Assembly: GCA_916048095.2 (NCBI GenBank)
Contig: OU696579.1
Coordinates: 1,258,501-1,322,500, forward strand
DNA from: Sacculina carcini
Taxonomy: Eukaryota > Arthropoda > Thecostraca > Sacculinidae
DNA length: 64,000 bases
Reading direction: 5' to 3'
Positions within the stretch are counted from its first letter, which is position 1; every line of letters begins with the position of its first letter. Of this stretch, positions 19,560 to 60,589 are shown in pieces. A program made the translations under genes and the position numbers. The notes below the pieces were generated by a model that was not told the origin of the DNA, did no database searches, and saw nothing but the letters and a program-made list of their open reading frames with translations.

Positions 19560-20690
19560 TAGAATATGCCAATTACATCGCTGCAATAATCCACAAATTT
19601 TCCTCTGGCGCTGGTGTTGGTATACTTTTTCGCAAACCTTCTTCTGCCCGCAAACATAAAACACTCACATTTGTTCCCATATCCTTTGAATACTTATCCC
19701 TAGTCACACATTACCCCTATGGCCAAATATTTTGTATTTCCATTGTCTACAGGCACAATCACGCAGGAACATTGCCTGCTTTCTTCGATGAGTTTTCTGC
19801 ACTCATTGAGAATTCGACTGCGACATTCTCTGATTTTTTCGCTATTTTAGAGGACTTTAATTTCTGGACAAATGTGTCCCCTCCAACTCCATCAACCCAC
19901 AGATTCCTATCTCTTATAGATTCTTATGCACTTTCTCTACTCCCAAATTGTCCCACGCATATATCTGGCCACACACTAGACGTTGTTCTCGTTCCCTCTC
20001 CTCTCTTCATGCCCAACACTAGTAACCCCCTAGTGCAGGTTCTGCCACCTGATCAAAACATTTCCGACAACTCCCTGTTGTTGATTACCTTACCTACTCT
20101 CCATTCAACTCCTACAACTCCAGGCGGATTCCAAAACTATTTCCTTCCGTGATTATCGGTTGTTTGATCATGACACCTTCTCATTTTATTTCGCTCAGTT
20201 TCTTCCGCCACTTAGCTTCTTGAATGTACCTGCTGAACTCATGGAGTCATTTTTAGACTCGCGACTTTCTGGGATCCGAAATTTGCCATTTCCTATCAAA
20301 CACAAAAATACCTTGACTTCCCCTTAAAAACTAGATCTTCCGAAAAATGTCATACAATTCAGGAGAGAGTGGCGCAAACTTGAGCGGGCTTGGTCTCGAA
20401 CTCTTTGCGATGCCGACTGGGAAGCATTTACCTCATATCGTCGAGCCTATATATTATCTCTCGAAAATTTCAAAGTTGATAGGGTTTCAAATCTGCTCGC
20501 CGATAGTCATTCTTGTTCTCGGTGGTGCTTGCTAAACAAATTCATTGGTAAACAGACTACTATATCTCCCTCATTCACTGCGACAGTTTGCAAATTTCCT
20601 AATATCTAAGCCTTCTTCCCTTTTGGGAACTAACTTGTCCCCAGCACCAGTACCTCACACACTAGTTAAAAGTGCAGTGAATCCTTTACA
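19560..20690 (+). mobile_element. LINE remnant: AP endonuclease end and linker to reverse transcriptase
   Basis: In frame 19,560-20,150 the sequence shows APE-endonuclease-like motifs (GVGILFRKPSS, then EDFNFWTNV in place of GDFN, then HISGHTLDVVLVPSP and NISDNSLLLI). After a frame change the linker before the RT domain appears (LLADSHSCSRW...LLNKFIGKQ). It is broken by several frame changes and stops, and the 5' end and RT core are missing. The style matches the L2-like LINE at 34.5-35.6 kb. Confidence 0.65.
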
Positions 20691-20739
20691 GTCATTTGAC
20701 CCATACTTTGTTGTATGAAAATGGCAAGACATTTCTGAA

Positions 20740-20747
<8 letters not shown>

Positions 20748-20779
<32 letters not shown>

Positions 20780-20845
20780 GTGTGTGTGTTAGTGTGTGTT
20801 GGTGTTAGTGTGTTAATGTGTGTTAGTGTGTGTGTGTGTGGTGAA
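20748..20845 (+). repeat. (TG)n microsatellite
   Basis: TG runs broken by TTAG, just downstream of the LINE remnant. Confidence 0.9.
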
Positions 20846-20957
20846 AATTGAATCCACTTCGATAATCGAATCGTATGCAAATTGTGAGCAAACACTGTCA
20901 AAACCAACTAACTTATATATGACACTTGGTTTTTTTCATGAATATACCTGCAAACCA

Positions 20958-21120
20958 GTGTCGGTGCCAGTATTGTTCCGGGGGGGAGCTAAGGGAAAAG
21001 ATGCGGAGGCTTGGCGAAACATGAGCAACTGCACTCAAATGCTTTTGTCAGGATTTTTTTGGGGCTCAGGAGGGGGACATATTTTTGGGGGGTTCAGCCC
21101 CCCCCTTGGCGCCGCCAATG
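20958..21120 (+). repeat. H6 MITE copy
   Basis: Starts AGTGTCGGTGCCAG and ends CCCCTTGGCGCCGCCAATG, with internal GCTTGGCGAAACATG and GGGGGGTTCAGCCCCCC. Confidence 0.65.
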
Positions 21121-21244
21121 TGTACCTGTGTTGTGCACGTGCGTGGTACGTTGTGTGTGTGTTAACAGGTGTAAATCTGGTGTCTAATGACAAAACGGCG
21201 TTTTGTACAAGTGTTGAAGAAAAGGACAAGATCACCTACATGCA

Positions 21245-21551
21245 AGCACACACACACAAACATACAAACTAACACACACTCACAAACAAACACACAAACA
21301 CACACTCAAACACACAAAGCTACACATACACATATGCTTACATACACATACACATGCATACACACACAAACACACACAAATACACACCTACCAACTAATA
21401 CACACACATACACACATGCATATATACACACATGTATATACACACACACACACACACACAAACACACACCTACAAACTAACACACACACACACACAAACA
21501 CACCTACAAACTAACACACACACACATAAATATACAAACACACCTACAAAC

Positions 21552-21598
<47 letters not shown>

Positions 21599-21600
21599 AA
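21245..21600 (+). repeat. Compound (CA)n tract with (ACCTACAAACTA) inserts
   Basis: CA runs are punctuated by an 11-13 bp motif, CCTACAAACTAACA, repeated at least five times. This is a small minisatellite inside a microsatellite. Confidence 0.85.
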
Positions 21601-21726
21601 ATATACAAACACACCTACAAACTAGCACACACACCACACACCACCACCACAGGAATCGATCTAGCATCGTATAAAAAGCCAAAAACTGTCCACCTGCGGG
21701 CAAATCTGGCAAACAATCAAACTTGT

Positions 21727-21807
21727 CTAATTCACCAACTTTCTGTGTTGCGTAGTCTTTGAGTGTCTGTGTGCCAGCGGTTGCCAAGCTTTTTTCCAGC
21801 TTGCTAT
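21727..21807 (-). CDS. Candidate last exon (C-tail) of the class B GPCR
   Basis: An AG at 21,808 is followed on the minus strand by a phase-0 frame of 26 codons, opening IASWKKAWQPLAHRHSK and ending at TAG. Class B receptors continue after the conserved NGE of TM7 with a basic, Trp-containing tail, and this phase fits the TM7 exon. The pyrimidine tract is poor and the spacing after NGE is one residue shorter than usual. I offer it as a candidate only. Confidence 0.25.
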   Translation of the reverse strand: MASWKKAWQPLAHRHSKTTQHRKLVN

Positions 21808-21844
21808 CTAATTCGGCGTGTCACATCAAGCATGCATTTGCCCC

Positions 21845-22133
21845 TCTCACAAAATGTTGTCAGCATTGACAGGTATATGGCTAAACCAGAACACTAGAGA
21901 TGATAAATCCCCTCCATTACCCTGGGAGTAATGGAGGGAAATTACCCCATTACCCCAGGGGTAATTTAATTTGTCTGGGGTAATGGAGAGGAAATACCCC
22001 AGGGTTAATTTAGCCCCCGGGTTCATTATCCCTTGGGTAACTTAGCCCCTATGGTAATTTAGCTATTTAACCCTGTGTCATTCTAGGGAAAATTACCATA
22101 GGGGGTAATTACCCCAGGTTGGAAACCCATGGT
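21845..22133 (-). repeat. hAT-like MITE family H3, copy 1
   Basis: Ends near GGTTGGAAACCCATGG and shares AAAATGTTGTCA and GACACTAGACAT-like blocks with the inverted copy at 39.7-39.9 kb. The interior is a set of imperfect palindromes built on GGGGTAATTTA/TAAATTACCCC. Confidence 0.55.
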
Positions 22134-22644
22134 ATATGTGCTTGAGACTGTCTCGAAAATAGTGTACAGAAAAACAGAATACGAGACATATAGAGAGAGA
22201 TATGGGAGATATCAGAATGTGGAACATCACCTCCCTACCGAGCAGCGGCCGCCGATTGGTAAAGCTAACTGAATCTCACGATAGTAATCAGTCAATTACC
22301 TGTAGCAGGTGCCACCTACGCCCTGTGGTGTAGCGTAGGGGGTATGGGGAGGAGGAGAAGGGCAGTTGGATGGGGGTACGGCGACACTGCAGTACGCGAA
22401 TAACATAGGATAATTTTCACACAAGTTCTCTTAACGGCCCATTGTCTGGAAATCGAAGTTTGACGAAGGAATTGTAGAATTCTAATATTAATCATAGAGG
22501 CGGTTGTCATGAATGCGGACACACAAACAACACACAAACACATACACACAGACACACAAACACATTGACCAGAGTGAATTTTCGTAGTCGGAATAAATGG
22601 GGTAGAATTCGACGTATTAATTCTATATTTAATCTTACTATAAG

Positions 22645-22782
<138 letters not shown>

Positions 22783-22934
22783 ATATTGTAAGTATATTGT
22801 AATATATATTTATTTATATTCCATATTAAATATAAATTCTAGATTTCACGTCTATATGTTGACGTGTGTGTGTGCGTGTGTGTATGTGTGTGTGTGTGCG
22901 TGTGTGTATGTGTGTGTATGTGTGCATAATTTAT

Positions 22935-23200
22935 TATTATTATTATTATTAATTACAGCCAAATCCAGTAGCATGGGAAGAGTGTAAGTGCACTATTACC
23001 ACCCTGCGGTGGCCTCATGTACCGGAAGCGCCCAAAAGTTTCAGAGAGAGAAAGGAAAATAATAAATAAATGACAATAAATAATAAACCATCAACCGATA
23101 ACACTCCATAATGTCACTCCGTCCACGTTCCTCAATAAATAATAAACTCAACAGGCACACAACAATCGTAAAGACATTTATTTTCGACAAAATTGTTATA
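22935..23200 (-). mobile_element. LINE family A, 3'UTR end (minus)
   Basis: Read on the minus strand, the end carries TACATGAGGCCACCGCAGGG and AGTGCACTTACACT, then a (TAAT/AAT)n tail. The same terminal block occurs at 32.3, 40.4, 45.0 and 61.2 kb; the 61.2-kb copy is attached to an ORF2 C-terminus. Confidence 0.75.
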
Positions 23201-23204
23201 CATC

Positions 23205-24085
23205 GGTGCTAATGTTACTATAGCGATCGTTGTGTTTGCTGTTTTAGAGGAGATATTTTGATGTATGTTGAACATGTATGATACTACTGAACAATGGTAA
23301 TAATATTTCCTAGTGTTTGTCTTTAAAGCAATTCATTGTTCAAAATGAGTTGATTAAAACTAAGGGTCCTTAACCGGGATTATTCATAACCCCTTTGGGG
23401 TATTGGATTCCAAACGCTTGGGGTCTTGGATCCGATTTCTGGATACTGATATAAATTACCAATGATTGGTAAATATCAAAAGTACTAATGGTTATTATTT
23501 GCTGGTAATTCGTGACTAAAGTGCAGTAAATTCAAGCGATTAAAATACTCGTAGATCTGGACGACATACTGGCAAATAATAGGATTGGTGATAATTATTT
23601 GAACAGTCAAGTAAAGGGAATATGGGAGCATATTCGACAATACATTGGGGGTATGGAACCATGCAAATGTTGAGAAGCCCTTATTCAAACAGAGGCTAAA
23701 AGAAAAGCTAGGATTTTCAAGCGTTATCCAGAAGCGTGTCCAAATTTGAAGGTCGCAAACTCGATTATAAAAAAAATAGCAGCCACTTTTGCACGGTTCA
23801 TCATCATTAAATGCTGCTTCTAATGACACCGCCAAAGCGCCACTTTGATTCGCAGCTGAACACAAAATCGATCTACAAATTGAGTCTACTCTACATTATC
23901 AAACAAGTGTGTGAGTTCAGTTATAAGTGAGTTTGTATTCGTGCTCGTGTGTCGGTCAAAGTTCTGTGACGGCTGCGGCGGGTTCTTCGCTCTGATGAGT
24001 GTGTTGTTGCACGACACCACACTCCATCTGAACACGACTCTAAAAACACACACACACACACACATACACATATATATACATTGAA
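23205..24085. other. No supported gene
   Basis: AT-rich sequence. A minus-strand frame at 23,886-24,039 starts after a weak acceptor, but its translation (SRVQMECGVVQQ) does not resemble a receptor tail. Confidence 0.5.
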
Positions 24086-24089
24086 ATGC

Positions 24090-24702
24090 GAGCATTTCAG
24101 CTCGTAAAAATTGATTTCTAGAGTACGAGCGATAAATTAGAATACGAGCAAATGTGGGTTCATTCGCATGGTAAAAATGACACTTCTAGCGAAATTAAGA
24201 AAGCCTTGAAAATTGCGAGGAATTACAAGATTTTATTGAAAAGCATCACCCTAATAAAGAAGTGTCTGGCCGGGCAATTAACTTGTTTAATGATAATGCA
24301 CTATCACATTTTAGAGACATGCTAAAACGAAGGTAAAAGCCATGGTTGTTAGACAGATACTTGGTAAAACTACCCACAAGACAGCAAAGTGATTCTGAAC
24401 AACAACCTGGTTCCAGTGAAGTGAAATTCAGAAAAATAAGGAGAGTTGAGAGTTCCTCTGATTCAGAAGACTCTCCCCACAGTAACCCCACATTAAGATA
24501 TGTTAATGTAAATACAGTTGTATTGTTTGTGTAATTGAAAATACACGTTTTTCCAACACGTTCATACGTGTACATATTTTTCCAATTTTTTGATGACTGG
24601 AACGAATTCAATGGAACTTCATTGATTTCAATAAGAAATTTTGTCCTAGAATACGATTTAATTTAGTTTACGAACTACGGTCTTGGAACGAAAGTACCAA
24701 TG

Positions 24703-24705
<3 letters not shown>
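24090..24705 (+). mobile_element. pogo/Tigger-type DNA transposon remnant (transposase C-terminus and 3' end)
   Basis: The plus strand encodes the C-terminal signature of TIGD-like transposases: LQDFIEKHHPNKEVSGRAI, LFNDNALSHFRDMLKRR, then after one in-frame stop WLLDRYLVKLPT. A Ser/Glu-rich tail follows (QQSDSEQQPGSS). The 3' flank TACGAACTACGGTCTTGGAA looks like the terminal repeat. The DDE core and 5' end are absent. It runs into (TA)n. Confidence 0.7.

Positions 24706-24706
<1 letters not shown>

Positions 24707-24791
<85 letters not shown>
24707..24791. repeat. (TA)n, about 42 units
   Basis: Simple AT repeat directly at the end of the pogo/Tigger remnant. Confidence 0.98.
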
Positions 24792-24794
<3 letters not shown>

Positions 24795-24904
24795 TGGTGT
24801 CGCCCTATTTTTCCACTAGATGGTGAAAATTTTGAGAAGATACGGTATATTAAATGAATGAATAAAGAACCAGGTAACGTATGAATATTTATCTAACACA
24901 AAAC

Positions 24905-25295
24905 ACAAATACAGGGTGATTACTGGTGATATTTATTCTTTTATATCCTATGTTTTTTTATTCTCTTTTTAATTTTCACTTTGCTTTCTTTTCTCTATTC
25001 CCATTATATATTTTCTCTATTTCCATTATATTCTCTATTACATTACATTATTCATATATGTATGTGTGTATGCATGTGTATGTGTATGTGCGTGTGTATG
25101 TGTTAGTGTGCATGTGTTGGGTGTGTATGTATGTATTCAATTTTGCAAGCACCCATGTAATTTCTGTCGATTTGTGCCCCTTATTTTTGTCCCCATACCG
25201 ATCTGTGTCTACACTTTATTACTCTGCTCCTGCTCGCGCCTTTGTCCTCGAAAGTGCGCTATATCAAATACATATTGTTGTTGTTGTTGATTAAA
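24905..25295 (+). mobile_element. LINE 3'UTR end with hairpin and (GTT)n tail
   Basis: Pyrimidine-rich 3'UTR-like sequence leads to GCGCCTTTGTCCTCGAAAGT, closed by GCGC, which can fold (GCGC/GCGC, TTTG/CGAA). It is followed by TATATCAAATACATATTG and GTT repeats, the same layout as the 3' end of the 34.5-kb LINE. Confidence 0.45.
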
Positions 25296-25362
25296 TACAA
25301 ATTTACTAATAAAAATCAAGTGACACGTAGATATTGTAATTGCCTAATTGACGATAAATTAC

Positions 25363-26450
<1,088 letters not shown>

Positions 26451-26452
26451 AC

Positions 26453-55331
<28,879 letters not shown>

Positions 55332-55379
55332 CTGATACACAGACCCAATACACACCATAAAACGTCAATTTGAGCGGCA

Positions 55380-55610
55380 TGTCGTGCTCTATTTTGCAAA
55401 CCTTTCGCCGTAGTGTCGTTCAGTTTGAGGGTGCCGCTCCATTATGCAACTAGCTGGTGATAATTTGAGGAGATACGGTAAAATTTATTGATGAAAAATG
55501 AACCAGGTAACGTATGCATTTTTTATAATAAAATACCAGCATTTTGTTCTTAGACTAGCCCCTCAGTTTCACTTCCCCCACCGGAAAAAATCCTGGCGCC
55601 GCCACTGGTT
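55380..55610. repeat. Fragments of two MITEs
   Basis: TTTGAGGGTGCCGCTCCATT and GAGGAGATACGGTAAAATTT recur near 24.8 and 57.9-58.5 kb. An H6 end (AATCCTGGCGCCGCCACTG) closes the region at 55,606. Confidence 0.5.
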
Positions 55611-55614
55611 TCAG

Positions 55615-56115
55615 ATCGAACGAGTAACACATGCCTTAGAAAACATGCAATTTGGGAGCCGATGTGAATGAAAGCATAGAAACAACGGCGGATACAAGAT
55701 GACACCAAGAAGTGTTGCATCCTCAACTAAAGTCCACCTTAGATATACCACTGTATGAGCCAAAATTGTGATAAACTATGTCAACAAGAAAAACGGAAAT
55801 TCAGTCCATTGTCTGCTAAGTCCGTTGAATTTGTAATTGTTGTTGTATAGAAGGAATATACTCAAGGACAACCATTAGCAAATTGACACATAACGCTTCC
55901 TAAGGGGTACGATAATTCACCTGAAATATTAAAGGAAATATATGTTGTTACTTATGCTATACATTTTTCAAGGGAAAAGTTTTGCTTAATCCTCTTGAAG
56001 GAACCTTAAGCTGTATGAATAAAAAAGTTCTGCTATTAAATCTTTTGTATTTTGATGTTTTCTATACTATCAAGTATAGCTATCAAGAATTCATGAAGGC
56101 GGGAACGCTGAAAAG
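55615..56115. other. AT-rich, no supported gene
   Basis: No motif recognised. Confidence 0.5.
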
Positions 56116-56120
56116 ATAAA

Positions 56121-56453
56121 GAACCACTTCTCTATAAGAATAGGGGCAAATAAATGAAACATACCTTATGAGCATATGCTTACAAAAGTATACGTCAATA
56201 TGTATGTATGTGTGTGTGTGCATGTATGTGTGTGTGTGCATGTATGTGTGTGTATGCATACTTTTGTTATCACTCGGCACACAGAAAACGGTTGAACCAC
56301 TTCTCTATAAGAATAGGGGCAAATAAATGAAACATACCTTATGAGCATATGCTATGCTTACAAAAGCATACGTCAATATGGATGTGTGTGTATGTGTGTG
56401 TATGTATGTGTGTGTATGCATACATTTGTTATCACTCGGCACACAGAAAACGG
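56121..56453 (+). repeat. Tandem duplication of about 165-173 bp
   Basis: Two copies, 56,121-56,293 and 56,294-56,453, share GAACCACTTCTCTATAAGAA, CATACCTTATGAGCATATGC and TTGTTATCACTCGGCACACA. They differ mainly in the TATG/TG microsatellite inside. Confidence 0.93.
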
Positions 56454-56537
56454 TCATTCTATAGAGATATCCCAGAGTGTGGGCTTTGCACCAAGATACG
56501 CCAGCAAAAGGCCACATTATCGATATATTGCTTAGAC

Positions 56538-57034
56538 CAGCGGTCCCCAACCTTTTTTGCGCCACGGACCGGTTTAATGTCAGACAATATTTTCAGGGAC
56601 CGGCCTTTGAGGTGTGGCGCATAAATACAACAAAATAACATGATATGACCTGCATGAAAACTGTGGTATTTTCTAAATATAACGCTAATGATAAACACAA
56701 ATTCACTCTACCCGTTTGCTTCAACAGCGTCCTCTTAACATCGCAACAACAGCATAACAAGAGTAACGTCCTCTCTGCCCATGACACACTCTGGTCGCTA
56801 TGATAACGTTTAAACATGCCTTCAAAAAAAGATACACCACAAAAGTGAAAAGCGTCAAAAGTGACATAGACGGATGTTACAGAGAATCGGGTAATTTTTC
56901 AAAATAAAACATCGTTCAGATTCCGAAATCAATAAAACGGAAGTAATGTAAGTCATTTATTATTTCTGTGCGGCCCGGCACCAAACGACCCACGGACCGG
57001 TACCGGTCCTCGGCCCGGGGGTTGGGGACCACTG
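56538..57034 (+). mobile_element. Young non-autonomous hAT element (497 bp) with perfect 8-bp TSD
   Basis: Starts CAGCGGTCCCCAACCTTTTT and ends GGGGGTTGGGGACCACTG. It is flanked on both sides by GCTTAGAC (56,530-56,537 and 57,035-57,042). Subterminal GGACCGGTACCGGTCC is a 16-bp perfect palindrome. No transposase. From memory, both ends closely resemble hAT elements of fishes, amphibians and other animals. Confidence 0.93.
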
Positions 57035-57734
57035 GCTTAGACTGCAATATTCCCACAACACAATAAGCCTGGTATTTCAATCTGGCTTTGTAATATTCAT
57101 ACTGCACTGGCTTCGCTCGCTCTGTCTGAATAATAGCATTGTTCGCCTCCCCTAGGAACATCACGCCAATGCAACAACCCAAGCATGCAATCTGCAGCAT
57201 CCAAAAGGTAAATACCCAAAGGATATAATAGTTTTATAAGCGTGCACAAATTAGAAGAAGGTTAGAAGGTTACACGGAGAAGGTGAGAAGGATACAAGGA
57301 GAAGGTTAAGAGGTTACAAGGAGGTTAGACGGTTACAGGGAGAATATTAGATGGTTACAAGGAGAAGGTCAGAAGGTTACAAGAAGAATGTGAGAAGGAT
57401 ACAAGGAGGAGGTTAGGAGGTTATTAGAAGAAGGTTGGAAGGTTACAAGGAGAATGTTATAAAGTTACAAGAAGAAGGTTAGAAGGTTACAAGAATAATG
57501 TGAGAAGGATACAAGGAGAAGTTTAGAAGGTTAAGTTTAGAAGGTTAAGGTAGAAGGAGAAGGTTAGAAGGTTACAAGGAGAAGGTTAGAAGGTTATAAG
57601 AAGAAGGTGATAAGGATACAAGGAGAATGTTAGTAGCTTACAAGGAGTAGGTTAGAAGAATACCAGCTGACATTTTGTTACGTAAGTGTAGCACAGTACA
57701 GTGTAGCACTTACCACATTGGTGTTATCCGCCAT
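57035..57734 (-). CDS. Candidate 5' exons of an unidentified gene, possibly the GPCR signal-peptide region
   Basis: Exon 1 (57,714-57,734) reads MADNTNV with a good start context and a perfect GTAAGT donor. In phase 0 it can join an acceptor at 57,192 (tggatgctgcag), followed by IACLGCCIGVMFLGEANNAI and VQYEYYKARLKYQAYC. An in-frame upstream ATG would give MLQIACLGCCIGVMFLGEA, which looks like a signal peptide. Before the hAT insertion the frame ran on through ILQSKQYIDNVAFCWRILVQ to a TAG near 56,459. It could be a small separate gene, or the start of the receptor with an unseen donor. I cannot decide. Confidence 0.35.
57253..57660 (+). repeat. 23-bp minisatellite
   Basis: About eighteen diverged copies of AGGAGAAGGTTAGAAGGTTA with CAA. 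In the minus-strand transcript it is pyrimidine-rich and fills the intron between the two candidate exons. Confidence 0.92.
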
Positions 57735-57885
57735 TTCTCAGTCAATGATTTCCAGACTATACACAAACACACACACACATACACAGACACATACAGATAC
57801 ACACATTAATATTCACATACATATGTTACGCTGGTTCATTTAAACATATTGTGCGATTAAGCCTTGTATTCTATATCAATATGTT

Positions 57886-58490
57886 GCCAAATAAATTCAG
57901 TACATCTTGAATTTTCATCCGGTCAGAGTTTTAAAAGGATATGGTAAATTTTCTGGATAAAAAACCAGCTAATGTATGCGTATTTATTCAGTAGTGGCGC
58001 CAGGATTTTTCCGATGGGGGGCTGAGGGGGGCTAAGGAAAAAGTTATGGGGGCTTGGCGAATCATGAAGAGACACACTCAAACGCTGACTACAAAATATT
58101 ATAATAAGGGACTGGGGCACACTGATTCAGTCCTCGAACTTGAACCACAATTACAAGACTTAATTTACAGTGGCAAGAAATTGTAATGTCCATTATTATG
58201 ATTTGGGGGGGTGCTTAGGGGGGCTTGGCATATTTTTGGGGAGGCTCAAGCCCCCCCCCCCCCCCCCCCCCCCTTGGCGACGCCACTGTGTATTATTTAA
58301 CGAAAGACACAAATACATTACTGTTAACTAATCACAAATTCACTAATAAAAAAATCAGTCAGCCGTAGCTATTTCCAAAAGAGAAGAATTAATTAAAGTG
58401 CCGTTTAATTAGAAGTGCCGTTCAATTAGAGGGTGTCATTTTATTTTGCAATTGTGCCCCTAGGTACCATTCAAATAGAGGTTTTACGGT
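57886..58490 (+). repeat. MITE interrupted by an H6 MITE
   Basis: The outer repeat (AGTTTTAAAAGGATATGGTA on the left; TAGAGGGTGTCATTTTATTT and AGGTTTTACGGTATATG on the right) is split by an H6 copy at 57,988-58,288. The H6 copy starts CAGTAGTGGCGCCAGG, ends TTGGCGACGCCACTG and holds a run of about 22 C. Confidence 0.65.
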
Positions 58491-58494
58491 ATAT

Positions 58495-58703
58495 GTTTGT
58501 GTGGGTGTGTGTGTGTGTGTGTCTATATGTTTGTGTGTAAATATTGTGATGTAATTTGTTCATATGTAATGTCAGTCCATTCCCAAAGGCAGAGCAGGCT
58601 GTGTTTTTGTGACAAAAGTCTAATGAAATGAGACGCTCACACACAAAACAACACACACTCTCACTGACAAATATGCAATTACACCACTCAGCCTAGTGTG
58701 AAC

Positions 58704-58764
<61 letters not shown>

Positions 58765-59960
58765 TTAAGAAGGAAATATATATAAACAAACGCTAATACT
58801 ATGTCGCAGCATCAAATACCAGTGGTGTGTGTGTGTGTGTGTATGTGTGTGTGTATGTGTGTGTATGTGTGTTGTACAGCGACACGTACACCAACGATGT
58901 CCTATATGAAACGATGACCACACAGACACACACAAAGCTTGATAGCACATAAGCGGGCAGATAGTGGCACAGACAGATAATGGGAGCAAACGAAACAAAG
59001 AGAGAGAGATATATTGTTGTGGGAGATGTTCATGCCTGTTTAGCGGGTTATGTAAGCTTGGCACCTAGCCAAAAACACCCATGCATATATATATATATAT
59101 ATAAATCAAAATTCAACTTTACTCAAGCAACCGGAATAATTATGGATATGAAGCAATCAATTCATTGGTAATTATGTATGCATATAATTTGCGTACAAAC
59201 AAACGTTTTCGCCACACACACACGGCACTTGAGTACAAATACTCTATGAATAATGATTATAATAATACGAGTAGCTATACTATCTCGTATATCGTATATC
59301 TCGTAAATATCGTAATATCATTGGCATGTCAGTAAGGGTTTTTGCATTTGAGTTACTTGAGTTACTTGAGTTACTTGTATCTGAGCGGCATTGAACGAAT
59401 GACAACCAAAAAGGTTTTGATGACCAAAGATGTCATTTGTGTTTTTAACCATTTTGTATCTAGTGTAATTATATCGTGAGTTTGCTATTTATTTTGCCTA
59501 CGATGGGGCAGCAGGAAAAATTTGCATCTGAAATTTTTTCCCGTCAATCGAGAGATCAAACTGAGTTATGTTAAAACCATTACATGTCACATGAAAATTA
59601 CCAAAACTCATAGTATTTGTCTATATTGGCACACGTTTAATAATTAGGCTATATATATTATTAGAAACATTTCATTGATATCAACGCAGTATTTAAAAAA
59701 TCGATTCAATTTAATTGATATACAAGCTTGAAAAATCAAAGTTATTGTACTCAATATGATTATGCGAGCTAATTAATTATTAGTAATTCACAACTAAATC
59801 AGGCACTCAGCATAGCGGCATAATTATATTATTTATCAAGTTGCACTTTCATGTGAAACACTCGCAGAACATTCTTACTAGGCAAAAAATAGCATGACAC
59901 ACACACGTATGTGTGTATATGTGTATGTGTGTATGTGTATGTACGAGTATATGTATATGT
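58495..59960. other. Microsatellites and AT-rich sequence
   Basis: (CA)n then (GA)n at 58,708-58,763, GT tracts at 58,826-58,872, (TA)n at 59,084-59,102 and GAGTTACTT repeated at 59,350-59,377. No gene supported. Confidence 0.6.
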
Positions 59961-59968
59961 GTATGTGA

Positions 59969-60410
59969 GCGTTTTTAGACCTTCAGGTTAAAAGTGCGAT
60001 ATAAATATGTGTGTATGTATATGTATATGTGTATGTGTGTGTATATGTGTGTATGCATGTATGTATATGTGTGTGTATGTGTGTGTATGTGTGTGTGTGT
60101 TGTTTGTGTGTCTGATGTGTTGTGTTCTCTGTCTATTTGTTTTAGTGTATGTCTTTTTGTGTCTGTTATGTTGTGTTTTCTGGTTTGTATTTGTGTGTCA
60201 TTTATGTTGTGATTTGTCAATCTGAGTGTATGTCGTTGTATGCCTGCTGTGTTGTCTTAATGTGTTGTATGTTGTGTTGTCTTATGTGCTTTATGTCTGC
60301 TGTACTATCTTATCCAATATGTATGTGTGTGTGCGTGTGTATTTTTGTGTTTCTGAGTATGTAAGCGTGAGTGTATGTTTGTGTTTGTGCGTATATGTAC
60401 TTGTTTGTTT

Positions 60411-60441
<31 letters not shown>

Positions 60442-60585
60442 GTGTATGTAGGTGATTGTGTATGTTCGTGATTGTGTATGTGTATGACTCTTGTGCTTGA
60501 GTGTGTGTGTGTGTGTGTGAGCGCTTTTGAGACCCTCGGGTGAAAAGCGCGATATAAATGTCTTAATGTAATGTAATGTAATGTA
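59969..60585 (+). mobile_element. Two LINE 3' termini with hairpin and tail (copies C and A2) around GT-rich sequence
   Basis: Copy C at 59,969-59,998 is diverged (GCGTTTTTAGACCTTCAGGT). Copy A2 at 60,521-60,550 is intact, followed by TAATG repeats. Both are directly preceded by TG-rich sequence. Confidence 0.65.
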
Positions 60586-60589
60586 TGTG

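Noticed and set aside
23886-24039. C-tail exon of the GPCR after a tttttag acceptor
   Set aside because: The phase-0 translation SRVQMECGVVQQ has none of the basic/Trp character expected after NGE; the 21.7-kb candidate fits better, though weakly.
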